This document shows positions 31,814 to 38,447 of a stretch of DNA of 38,447 nt, piece after piece. The translations under genes were made by a program, and so were the position numbers. Origin of the DNA: Chloroflexota bacterium (lineage in GTDB: Bacteria > Chloroflexota > Dehalococcoidia > Lucifugimonadales > Lucifugimonadaceae). The stretch covers positions 1 to 38,447 of the forward strand of contig JABIGL010000040.1 in NCBI GenBank assembly GCA_018650185.1. Reading direction: 5' to 3'. The notes beneath the pieces were generated by a model. The model was given only the letters and a program-made list of their open reading frames with translations, was not told the DNA's origin and did no database searches. How positions within the stretch are numbered: the stretch's first letter is position 1; every line of letters begins with the position of its first letter.

Positions 31814-32443
31814 CTAAAGTTTGAACACCCTCGGTGGTTCGCGCTCCGACTCGGAATCTATGACACCGATAACTTCGTTCACGGCGTCATCAAGGCGGTC
31901 GTCCCGATTTATGACGACGTAATCGAACCACTCCGAGTCGGCGATTTCGTCGATCGCCTTTGACCGTCGAACTGTGATTGCCTCAAGGGCGTCTACCCCG
32001 CGGTCTTCAAGTCTCTCCTGAAGACTTTGGAGGTTTGGCGGCTTGATGAATATGAGCAACGCATCTTTGACAAGCTGCCTGATGCGGGCCGCACCTTGAA
32101 CGTCCACCCGGATCATCACGTGCCGACCCTCAGCCAGCGCGTCCCGCACTTGCTGTTTCGGCACGCCGTACATGTTTCCGTAGACCTCTGCGTGCTCAAG
32201 GAGTTCGTCCGAGTCGATCAACTCCTGAAAACGAGGTCGGTCGACAAAGTAGTGATTGACCTCATCGACTTCTCCGGGTCGAGGGTCACGGGTCGTCGCC
32301 GTGATTACAAAGTGATATGGGTAATCAAGCTCCGCCATTCGTTCAAGGATGGCGTCTTTGCCAACGCCCGATGGGCCTGAGAGGACGACGATCATGGGTC
32401 GCCTCTTGCCGCGTGTTCGCTCCGCGTCTACGGAATCGCTCAC
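31814..32443 (-). CDS. gmk: guanylate kinase
   Basis: This 209-aa essential nucleotide kinase phosphorylates GMP to GDP. The P-loop is SGPSGVGKD (22-30): Asp30 stands where Ser/Thr normally follows the Lys. GMP-binding and lid features follow: TATTRDPRPGEVDEVNHYFV (about 48-67) and HVMIRVDVQGAARIRQL. A short N-terminal extension (MSDSVDAERTRGKRRP) precedes the first strand; Met17 would be an alternative start. The GTG start at 32443 overlaps the aroA stop by four bases (GTGA), so translation is coupled to aroA. This linkage to aromatic synthesis is probably only genomic. Confidence 0.95.
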   Translation of the reverse strand: MSDSVDAERTRGKRRPMIVVLSGPSGVGKDAILERMAELDYPYHFVITATTRDPRPGEVDEVNHYFVDRPRFQELIDSDELLEHAEVYGNMYGVPKQQVRDALAEGRHVMIRVDVQGAARIRQLVKDALLIFIKPPNLQSLQERLEDRGVDALEAITVRRSKAIDEIADSEWFDYVVINRDDRLDDAVNEVIGVIDSESEREPPRVFKL

Positions 32444-33747
32444 GCGATGACTCCGGACAGGGTGTCCAGGTCGCGCCAGAACGTGGGGTAGGAAATGTCT
32501 ACCGACTCGGCTCTTTCGATGCCGATAGTCCCTTCGCTCACCAACCCTGCGATGGCCAGAGACATGGCGATGCGATGATCGTCAAAACTGTCCGCGACTG
32601 CGCTCTGGATCTTGCCTCCACCGTCGATGGTGAGACCGTCTTCCGATTCTTCGTGCTCCACACCGGCTGCTTTGAGCCAGGCAACGGTGGCGGAGATCCT
32701 GTCGGATTCCTTCACCCGGAGCTCTGCGGCCTCGGTGATACGGGTCGTGCCCTCTGCCATAGCGGCCGCTACAGCCAACACGGGCACTTCGTCGATCATC
32801 AGCGGGATTACGTCGCCCCCGATGTCGATGCCCTTTAGTTCAGATGAGCGGACGTGCAGGTCTGCTACTGGTTCTCCGGCTATGGTGCGTTCGTTGACAA
32901 GATCGATATCGACACCCATCGCCCGGAGAACGTCAAATATGCCTGTGCGGGTCGGATTGACCCCGACGTTGGACAGCGTGATGTCCGCGTCGGGGTGGGC
33001 GGCTGCTGCGACGATCCAGAAGGCGGCGGACGATATGTCACCCGGCACTTCGACGTCGGCCGCAGTCAGTTCAGATTCTGAAGTGGTGACGGCCAGACCA
33101 TCCACGGAGATGTTTGCTCCCATGCCGGCCAGCATCCGCTCCGTGTGATCTCGGGATACGTCCGGCTGCTTGATGACCGTGTTTCCGGTGGCCCGTAGAC
33201 CGGCCAGCAAGAGGCAAGACTTTAGTTGAGCGCTGGCGACAGGCATGTCGTATTCGATGCCGTGGAGCTCACCGCCATGAAACACTATTGGCGCCAATCG
33301 CCCGCCGTCACGCGCTGAAATCTCTGCGCCCATGCTGCGGAGTGGGTTGATAACGCGACCCATCGGGCGAGACCTGAGTGAGTCATCCCCGGTCATGACC
33401 GTCATGATCGGGCGACCTGCCAGCAGTCCCGACATCAAACGTGTCGTGGTGCCGCTGTTTCCAGCGTCCAGGATCTCGATCGGCTCGGCCAGACCGTGCA
33501 TGCCGACGCCTTTGATCTGGACGGTGTCGCCGCGACCGGCGGGACCGGGGCTGCGCTGGATATCCACGCCCATAGCCCGGAATATACCGATGGTGGACGT
33601 GCAGTCAGCGCCACCTGACAGATTCGTGACGGTCGCAGACCCGTTCGCGAGTGCGTTGAACATCACCGCTCGGTGCGATATCGACTTGTCGCCGGGTATT
33701 TCAATTGCGCCGCGAAGGCGCTCTGGTTTTGAAACCTCTCGTGCCAT
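32440..33747 (-). CDS. aroA: 3-phosphoshikimate 1-carboxyvinyltransferase (EPSP synthase)
   Basis: This 435-aa shikimate-pathway enzyme joins PEP to shikimate-3-phosphate. The N-terminal substrate-binding motif PGDKSISHR (18-26) gives Lys21, Ser22 and Arg26. LDAGNSGTTTRLMSGLLAG carries the PEP-binding loop, and GDDSLRSRPMGRVINPL is the usual phosphate-binding segment. ELRVKESDRI and DDHRIAMSLA near the C-terminus complete the second active-site half. Length is standard. ATG 33747 has no strong ribosome site; the frame upstream is not used. It follows tyrA by 47 nt and overlaps gmk by four bases. Confidence 0.96.
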   Translation of the reverse strand: MAREVSKPERLRGAIEIPGDKSISHRAVMFNALANGSATVTNLSGGADCTSTIGIFRAMGVDIQRSPGPAGRGDTVQIKGVGMHGLAEPIEILDAGNSGTTTRLMSGLLAGRPIMTVMTGDDSLRSRPMGRVINPLRSMGAEISARDGGRLAPIVFHGGELHGIEYDMPVASAQLKSCLLLAGLRATGNTVIKQPDVSRDHTERMLAGMGANISVDGLAVTTSESELTAADVEVPGDISSAAFWIVAAAAHPDADITLSNVGVNPTRTGIFDVLRAMGVDIDLVNERTIAGEPVADLHVRSSELKGIDIGGDVIPLMIDEVPVLAVAAAMAEGTTRITEAAELRVKESDRISATVAWLKAAGVEHEESEDGLTIDGGGKIQSAVADSFDDHRIAMSLAIAGLVSEGTIGIERAESVDISYPTFWRDLDTLSGVIA

Positions 33748-33794
33748 CGATCCAGATTAACCGCGGAACGCCGCCGAGATCAGCCTCATCGGGC

Positions 33795-34814
33795 TCATTT
33801 CTGGAAGTTCTGACCGTTCTTGTCGTCTTCTTTGTGACCACGCCGCCCACGTATCCGGCCCATCACACCGCCGCCGAGGAACATCTGACCAAGGGATTCG
33901 GTCATCGTCCCGGTTTCTTCACCCGGCATCTCTGTCTCCGGACTAACTCCGGCGGTCCAGCGCAGACGCTGCTCGTAAGCCCGTGTTAGAAGTGGCTTCA
34001 ATGGCCCCTCTTCATCATCGCTGCCGTTCACGGAGGCAAGCGCTTCGCGAAGGTCTGCCAGCTCGGCCATGTAGGCGTCGAGCCAGTGCAACATCATGTC
34101 CGGGTTGGTCTTACAGATACCGTGCGTGGTTTCCGGATCCATCCCAGCGAGTCGAGAGAGATCTCCGAACTCTGCAGAGGCGAACTTGCTGATCTCACCC
34201 CAGGCCGGACTCTTAGCAGCTGTAAGCACAAGTGCAGAAGACATCAACACAGGCCCGTTGGAAACTGCTGCGATGTAGCTATCGTGTTCGGAAACGTCCA
34301 CAAATCGTGGTGTGGCGCCGAGTAGCTCAACGAACTCGACCACGGTTTTTACACACTGCTCTGGAGCGCGCGATGCAGGCATAAGCGGGTATGAGACCCC
34401 GGCGAACATGTCCGGGTGGGCTGAATCCTGCCCCGCCATCCCGCCACCAGCCAGCGGATGTCCTCCGACAAAGCCGATCTCAGCGGGTATCTTCTCGGCC
34501 GCCCACTCCATGACGCGTGATTTCGTTGTCGCGGTGTCGGTGACCGCAGTTCCGGGCTTCAGCCACTGCACCATGTTGTCCAGGAGAGTCGGTATCTCGA
34601 GGACGGGAACGGCGAGGACCACAAGGTCGGCGTCCTGAACTGCTTTGTCGAGACGCCACTCAGCCTCGTCTACAGCACCTGTTTTCTTGGCGCGATTCTG
34701 GACGTTTGAGTTGTGGTCGAACCCGACCACTTTTACGTTCTTTCGGGCAGAGCGAATCGCCATTCCCATTGAACTACCGATAAGGCCCAGTCCGATGATG
34801 GTTACTTGCGTCAT
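33795..34814 (-). CDS. tyrA: prephenate dehydrogenase
   Basis: This 339-aa NAD-dependent enzyme of tyrosine synthesis converts prephenate to 4-hydroxyphenylpyruvate. The Rossmann motif GLGLIG is at residues 8-13, and the active-site region GGHPLAGGGMAGQDSA holds the catalytic His, with TDTATTKSRVM before it. The helical C-terminal domain follows. A short basic tail (GRIRGRRGHKEDDKNGQ) closes the protein; no ACT or chorismate mutase domain is present, so feedback control by that route is absent. ATG 34814 has GGAGGA seven bases upstream; longer forms would lack a ribosome site. It heads the tyrA-aroA-gmk run and is preceded by 322 nt of structured DNA. Confidence 0.95.
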   Translation of the reverse strand: MTQVTIIGLGLIGSSMGMAIRSARKNVKVVGFDHNSNVQNRAKKTGAVDEAEWRLDKAVQDADLVVLAVPVLEIPTLLDNMVQWLKPGTAVTDTATTKSRVMEWAAEKIPAEIGFVGGHPLAGGGMAGQDSAHPDMFAGVSYPLMPASRAPEQCVKTVVEFVELLGATPRFVDVSEHDSYIAAVSNGPVLMSSALVLTAAKSPAWGEISKFASAEFGDLSRLAGMDPETTHGICKTNPDMMLHWLDAYMAELADLREALASVNGSDDEEGPLKPLLTRAYEQRLRWTAGVSPETEMPGEETGTMTESLGQMFLGGGVMGRIRGRRGHKEDDKNGQNFQK

Positions 34815-35136
34815 GTGCCTGTCCTCCGGGTCTCCATCGCGTAGCCCTTTTATGAAGGGGAAGTCGATGGGAGTGTTTCTGATGGACGGTGTGACCCGTG
34901 CTTGATCGTCCATCGCAGGTGTCCGGAACGGTTGTCGGACGCCTTAAGGTTTCTCTTTTCAGGGACCGAATTTAGCTTTGAAATTGCTGTGAACAATAGC
35001 ACAGCGGAGTTTAAGTCCCTTGATGTTCTCGAAGCTAAATAGCGGGTTCTGATCCTAAATACGGATGCGAAGCGTGCTCGGCTTGCAATTAAGTTCGATT
35101 ACCTGGGCCCGGCGACCGGTGCGCTACGGGGAGGAA
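34815..35136 (-). other. structured intergenic/leader region upstream of tyrA
   Basis: This 322-nt gap between two minus-strand genes holds no convincing gene. It has an AT-rich core with nested inverted repeats: outer ATTTAGCTT (34970-34978) and AAGCTAAAT (35032-35040), and inner GCTGTG/CACAGC (34986-34991, 35000-35005; loop AACAATAG). A further stem GTCCG/CGGAC lies at 34921-34940. On the minus strand a -35-like TTGTTC and TAAATT (spacer about 16) overlap this core. It could combine the terminator of the upstream gene with the tyrA promoter and a leader attenuator. I could not recognise a T-box or a tyrosine/phenylalanine leader peptide. Confidence 0.45.
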
Positions 35137-35916
35137 CTAGACCCGGTCATCCCAGTCGTCGTCATCGTGATCGTGAGAGTGCCCGCCGGAGAAGGTGCCG
35201 GTTTGCGGCATCGTGGCGTCGTGGTGATCGCCGCCACCACCCCGGTGTTTGCGTGGCGGCAAGCCATCGATGCAGTCCCGGTATTTCTTCAGATCTGCGG
35301 ATGTTGTTGAGCTGAGATCAACCAGAAGGGCGTCGACCGGAAGGTTGCGGATGATCTCCAGATCTTCCAGAGAGGGCGGGGAGTCAACTCGCAATACGAA
35401 GTGACTACCGACAAGTCCGACAGTGGCTTGCAGGTCTATCAAACTGGACAACTTGAGTGGCCAGAGTGAATCCGGAGGAGTGAGCAGTAGCAGATCCACC
35501 GGAAGGAACTCAAGCGCCCGGGCCATCTTATCGGTGAGGCTGGTATCGACCTCATATCCGCGGGCCATATCATCGTCACGCAACGTCGCGGCGGAACCGT
35601 CATTGGATGAAGGAACTACGAAATCGCAGCCTTTGTCCTTGAGAGCATCAAGCCCTGCAAAGTCGACATCGCTGACCGAGACGCCCCAGATCGTGTCCTC
35701 AAGCGCTTTTGTTACGTCCTCAGAGAGCGCATCGGAGCCGGTAAATATGACAGCGTCAACTCCCTCTGCACCTGTGTACTTGGCGGCGTCGATTGCCGGT
35801 GCTGATCCAAGTAGGAGCATTGTTGCCGTGGCCTTCACCGTCGGGCGCGCTGCGAATCCCATGGGAGCCGGAGCCACCCTTCCCAGCGCATCAAGGCGGT
35901 CGGTCAGTTTAGACAC
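35137..35916 (-). CDS. unknown TIM-barrel-like protein with His/Asp-rich tail
   Basis: I do not recognise a family. The 259-aa product has repeated strand-helix units ending in acidic or polar residues: TMLLLGSAP, VDAVIFTGSD, KGCDFVVPSSND, VDLLLLTPPDS, SHFVLRVDSPPSLEDLEIIRNL and VDALLVDLSS, which is the look of a TIM barrel. The last 35 residues are His/Asp/Gly-rich (GGGGDHHDA, GGHSHDHDDDDWDD), likely disordered and metal-binding. Start GTG 35916 overlaps the PAC2 stop by eight bases, so the two are coupled; an ATG at 35994 would cause an 86-nt overlap and is less likely. A function linked to the PAC2 protein is inferred from this coupling. Confidence 0.72.
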   Translation of the reverse strand: MSKLTDRLDALGRVAPAPMGFAARPTVKATATMLLLGSAPAIDAAKYTGAEGVDAVIFTGSDALSEDVTKALEDTIWGVSVSDVDFAGLDALKDKGCDFVVPSSNDGSAATLRDDDMARGYEVDTSLTDKMARALEFLPVDLLLLTPPDSLWPLKLSSLIDLQATVGLVGSHFVLRVDSPPSLEDLEIIRNLPVDALLVDLSSTTSADLKKYRDCIDGLPPRKHRGGGGDHHDATMPQTGTFSGGHSHDHDDDDWDDRV

Positions 35917-36859
35917 TCGGCGGGTTCCCTTCGTCTTGATCTTGATCATCGGACTCATCGTCCGACATTTCGTCTGATTGAGATCCGGCTTCACTGCGGA
36001 GGAAAGCCTCGAGCTCAGCTATTAACGGAGCGGCAGCCTCGCCGGACGACTCGTCGTCGGACGGGGAGTTCGCCTTGTCCCAGCGCTCTTCCAGCTCTGA
36101 GACATATTTCGTCACCTCATCCTGATCTGCAAGCGCCTTGGTCAAGCGCCGCGTGAAGTCGCCACCACGACGTTGTAGTCGCTCGGTATCGACCTCTACC
36201 GGGATGATCTCGGTTACCGCCTCTAGCAGCGCCTTCGTCACGTTCGGATTCGGCTTGGCCTGCACGTAGTGAGGAGAGTGTCCCCAGTAGCTGGCACATG
36301 GAATCCCGGCGGCCGTCATTCGGTCAAGGACGATAGACATAATGCCCGTTGGTCCCTGGTAGCTGGAAGGACGGAATTTCAGGTGTTCTAATCCGGGTCC
36401 GAGTGAATCAGATTGAGAAGACCGGGTCACCTTCACCGGGCGGGTGTGCGGAACCGCATCCAGTAGCGCACCCAGCGTGATGACCATCTCCACGTTACAG
36501 GCCTCTGCGACTTCATAGATCATCGCGGAGTAACTTCGCCACTTGAAATGCGGTTCAACCCCACGGAAAAGTACGAGGTCAGGTCCTTCTCCGTCGGTAT
36601 TACGCCAGGCGTAAAACTGGTTTTCGGGCCATGACAGGATTCGTTCCCCGTTGGCGCCATTGCGAACCTTGGGACGTTGTTCGACGAAGTTGTAGAAATC
36701 TTCGGGATCAATCGAAGCAAATTTTTTGGCCGAGATCTGGTCCGCGAGGTATCTAATCGCTCGTGTTGCGGCTTCGGATGCGTCGGGCCATCCGGCGAAC
36801 GCCGTGAGCATAATTGTTCGCCGCAGTTCCGGGCGTTCAGTGAATTCGAGGCTGTCCAT
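35909..36859 (-). CDS. PAC2-family protein
   Basis: This 316-aa protein of the PAC2 (proteasome assembly chaperone 2-like) family is found in archaea, actinobacteria and some Chloroflexota, where its role is unclear. FAGWPDASEAATRAIRYL near the N-terminus is the family's opening motif. LVLFRGVEPHFKWRSYSAMI, MVITLGALLDAVPHTRPV and the PHYVQAKPNP region are the other conserved parts. The last 45 residues are acidic and low-complexity. ATG 36859 has GAGG nine bases upstream; GTG 36874 would add five residues but abuts the GAGGA site. It is the first of a coupled pair with the TIM-barrel-like gene. An extended -10 lies 80 nt upstream. Confidence 0.85.
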   Translation of the reverse strand: MDSLEFTERPELRRTIMLTAFAGWPDASEAATRAIRYLADQISAKKFASIDPEDFYNFVEQRPKVRNGANGERILSWPENQFYAWRNTDGEGPDLVLFRGVEPHFKWRSYSAMIYEVAEACNVEMVITLGALLDAVPHTRPVKVTRSSQSDSLGPGLEHLKFRPSSYQGPTGIMSIVLDRMTAAGIPCASYWGHSPHYVQAKPNPNVTKALLEAVTEIIPVEVDTERLQRRGGDFTRRLTKALADQDEVTKYVSELEERWDKANSPSDDESSGEAAAPLIAELEAFLRSEAGSQSDEMSDDESDDQDQDEGNPPSV

Positions 36860-36938
36860 AACGGCGGGCCTCACTCCTCATTCGCGCAGTCGTCCGAGGG
36901 GACGCAGAGCAAGTGGTAGCTCCATCGTCGACGGGCCG

Positions 36939-36947
36939 AGTGTAGCA
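36939..36947 (-). promoter_or_regulatory. extended -10 of the PAC2 pair
   Basis: On the minus strand TGC-TACACT (TACACT = 36939-36944) is a good extended -10, with a start near 36932 and a leader of about 73 nt. The -35 position is not conserved, as is common with extended -10 promoters. Confidence 0.45.
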
Positions 36948-36984
36948 TCGCGAACAAAGGATTGACCCGCCAAACCTAATCAAT

Positions 36985-37827
36985 CTAGGACCTGAACCTG
37001 GCGCTACGTGTCAGGTGCCTCACGAGACCGGAATCATAGGGAAGGTCTTCGGTGTCGTACTCTGGAAATGGCGATGGGGTTCCGGCGGATAGCGGAGTCC
37101 CGTACGACATCTCATCGATCATCATCTCGGTCAGGCGCGGGAGGGATGCGACATCTTCCGCGTTGTATCGGATCAGGGTGGGCAGTGCGTCCGGCTCACC
37201 ATCGTTAGCCATCTTCCAAAGACGTACAGCGTCATATCCGGTGAGCCCCGAGAGCTCGCTTGGCCGTCCAAGATCCGTGGCCTGTTCAATCTTCTTCAAT
37301 CCGCCTTTGAACCCGAGCCTCCTAAGTGGGTACCGGAGATCGAGGTGTGCTGCGTGGGCGAACAGGGAGTCTTTGCCATCTGGTGCCACTCTCCCGAACT
37401 CCTTGTCCAGGAAGGGCATGTCAAACGATGCGCCGTTGTAACTGACGAACAGGGAATACGCGCGTAAGGCCGTAGGAAGCTCGTCGAGATTGTCGCCCCG
37501 GACGTACGCCGTGAACCCCGTGTAGTCCAGAATTCCGACCATAGTCACATATGAGTTATCAGGCGAAAGGCCCGTGGTCTCGATATCCAGGAAGGCCGTT
37601 TTGCGCTGGAAGTCGGCATACAGCCGCCAGCGTTCTCGGCTCCCGAGGACATCCTGAAAGTACCTGGCGTTGCCGTCGTTAAGTCTTGAGTTCGCCTGCT
37701 TCAAAAAATCTTCGTGCTGCGGTTGTGCCACCGCCAGTTCATCCCAGGTCGTGACGCCGTCGTCCCACAGATCGGACTCCTTCTCAGGTCCGATTCCGTC
37801 TATCAATTGGAGTGAGTTACGCAGCAA
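36985..37827 (-). CDS. YprB-type RNase H-like exonuclease-domain protein
   Basis: This 280-aa protein has a DEDD-type 3'-5' exonuclease fold of the YprB/RNase_H_2 group. Acidic active-site motifs: FLDIETTGL (Asp and Glu, about 79-87), FVSYNGASFDMPFL (Asp, about 128-141) and RYNAEDVASL (Asp, about 221-230). Between them lie LDLRYPLRRLGFKGGLKKIE, a basic segment of this family, and a Trp-containing LWKMANDGE helix. The N-terminus (LIDGIGPEKESDLWDDGVTTWDEL, about 8-31) is a helix-hairpin-helix-like nucleic-acid-binding module. The start is TTG 37827 with a weak GGTGA upstream. The target nucleic acid is unknown. Confidence 0.85.
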   Translation of the reverse strand: MLRNSLQLIDGIGPEKESDLWDDGVTTWDELAVAQPQHEDFLKQANSRLNDGNARYFQDVLGSRERWRLYADFQRKTAFLDIETTGLSPDNSYVTMVGILDYTGFTAYVRGDNLDELPTALRAYSLFVSYNGASFDMPFLDKEFGRVAPDGKDSLFAHAAHLDLRYPLRRLGFKGGLKKIEQATDLGRPSELSGLTGYDAVRLWKMANDGEPDALPTLIRYNAEDVASLPRLTEMMIDEMSYGTPLSAGTPSPFPEYDTEDLPYDSGLVRHLTRSARFRS

Positions 37828-37924
37828 TTCGTTTCACCGGGATTCTGGGATGGACCGATCTAACCTAACGTTCAACTGCTAAATTGAAGCCCGTACTGTC
37901 ACACCCGGTACCAATGTTTGAAAG

Positions 37925-38447
37925 TTAGCCCATCGTCGCCAGGACTTCTGATGTCACCTCGAACTTAAGCGTTCGGCCCGCCGCCCAGCGCTCGTATTCG
38001 TCGATTACACAGTCAGCCAGACGTACGACCTCGTTACCGATCGTCCCGCCGACATGAGGTGAGATTATGACATTCGGAAGCGTCCATAACTTGGAATCTT
38101 CGGGCGGTGGCTCTGGCGCTGTGACATCCAGCAACACCGTCATGTCCGGTCGCTCGCTCAACACTTGAACCAGATCGTCCTCAACCACCTGTGCGCCACG
38201 TCCGGTGTTGATGAACGTGGCCCCGTCCCGCATGGCTCCGAAATGTTCCCCCGTGAGCACGCCCTGTGTCGAAGGAATATCCGGGGTGTGATTGCTCACG
38301 ACCAGTGACCGTTCGAAAACATCCTGCAACGAGACTAATTCCACATGCAGTTCCTTGACGCGTTCAGGTGTTAAAAACGGGTCGTATGCAATTACCTTGA
38401 CCGGGTAGTCGGATAGAAGATATCGGAGTCGTGCGCCGATCTTTCCC
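37925..38447 (-). CDS. D-isomer-specific 2-hydroxyacid dehydrogenase, partial
   Basis: The frame is open to the right edge of the window, so the N-terminal catalytic part is missing; about 173 C-terminal residues are present. GKIGARLRYLLSDYPVKVIAYDPFL is the NAD-binding GxxG strand-helix-strand. FINTGRGAQVVEDDL holds the catalytic Arg, DVTAPEPPPEDSKLWTLPNV the catalytic Glu region, and ISPHVGGT the catalytic His. This is the pattern of SerA/GhrB-type NAD(P)-dependent hydroxyacid dehydrogenases; substrate undetermined. No ACT domain follows, since the gene ends shortly after the His, so it is not a long-form SerA. Only 97 nt separate it from the exonuclease gene on the same strand. Confidence 0.9.
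   Translation of the reverse strand, partial: GKIGARLRYLLSDYPVKVIAYDPFLTPERVKELHVELVSLQDVFERSLVVSNHTPDIPSTQGVLTGEHFGAMRDGATFINTGRGAQVVEDDLVQVLSERPDMTVLLDVTAPEPPPEDSKLWTLPNVIISPHVGGTIGNEVVRLADCVIDEYERWAAGRTLKFEVTSEVLATMG

Noticed and set aside
1-38447. Mobile elements, prophage, CRISPR arrays, rRNA, known riboswitches
   Set aside because: No transposase or integrase motifs, spaced direct repeats, rRNA stretches or recognisable T-box/purine/TPP-type cores were found on either strand.

Overview
The window looks like chromosomal DNA of a free-living, probably marine, heterotrophic bacterium of the Chloroflexota (SAR202/Dehalococcoidia-like). This is inferred from protein style and gene content: moderate-to-high GC, NADH-linked NuoEF plus formate-dehydrogenase-like genes, lutABC, 2-hydroxyglutarate and other hydroxyacid enzymes, M20 hydrolases and a PAC2 protein. 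I saw no phage, transposase, CRISPR or rRNA. Genes are mostly single or in short runs. Many starts are GTG or TTG, and some genes lack a Shine-Dalgarno (SD) sequence and look leaderless.

Left part (1-8.4 kb): the 3' end of an FAD oxidoreductase, an SDR dehydrogenase with an inositol-monophosphatase/HisN-type phosphatase, then a three-gene redox operon (NuoE-like, NuoF-like, formate-dehydrogenase-like molybdo/tungstoprotein) behind a good extended -10 promoter. The large subunit keeps every Fe-S motif of NAD-linked formate dehydrogenases, but the catalytic Cys/Sec-His pair reads Asn-Arg and the active-site Arg reads Tyr, so it is unlikely to be an ordinary formate dehydrogenase. Thioredoxin follows, and then an orphan selenocysteine tRNA (selC) between two strong terminators: this genome probably makes selenoproteins, although the formate-dehydrogenase-like gene has no UGA.

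Middle (8.4-25 kb): tandem paralogous lipoproteins with an amidohydrolase-2 domain, an MFS exporter, hpt, an RraA-type aldolase, typA, an unknown protein converging on a tiny Cys/His-rich ORF, lhgO, an unknown lipoprotein, lutABC with ATGA-type overlaps, pncA, a GNAT acetyltransferase, a PNPOx-like flavoprotein and a small unknown protein.

Right part (25-38.4 kb): an ABC-F ATPase, glycerate kinase divergent from two tandem M20 amidohydrolases (with a palindrome in the glycerate kinase promoter), a tyrA-aroA-gmk-nitroreductase run on the minus strand preceded by a structured 322-nt leader/intergenic region, a PAC2 protein coupled to an unknown TIM-barrel-like protein with a His/Asp-rich tail, a YprB-type exonuclease and a truncated 2-hydroxyacid dehydrogenase.

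Taken together the genes describe oxidation of organic acids (lactate by LutABC, L-2-hydroxyglutarate by LhgO, glycerate by glycerate kinase, a keto-acid aldolase), scavenging of amidated or peptidic compounds (M20 and lipoprotein hydrolases), NAD-linked redox chemistry with an unusual molybdoprotein, and core aromatic amino-acid and nucleotide synthesis. All functional calls come from reading motifs by eye; no database search was run.
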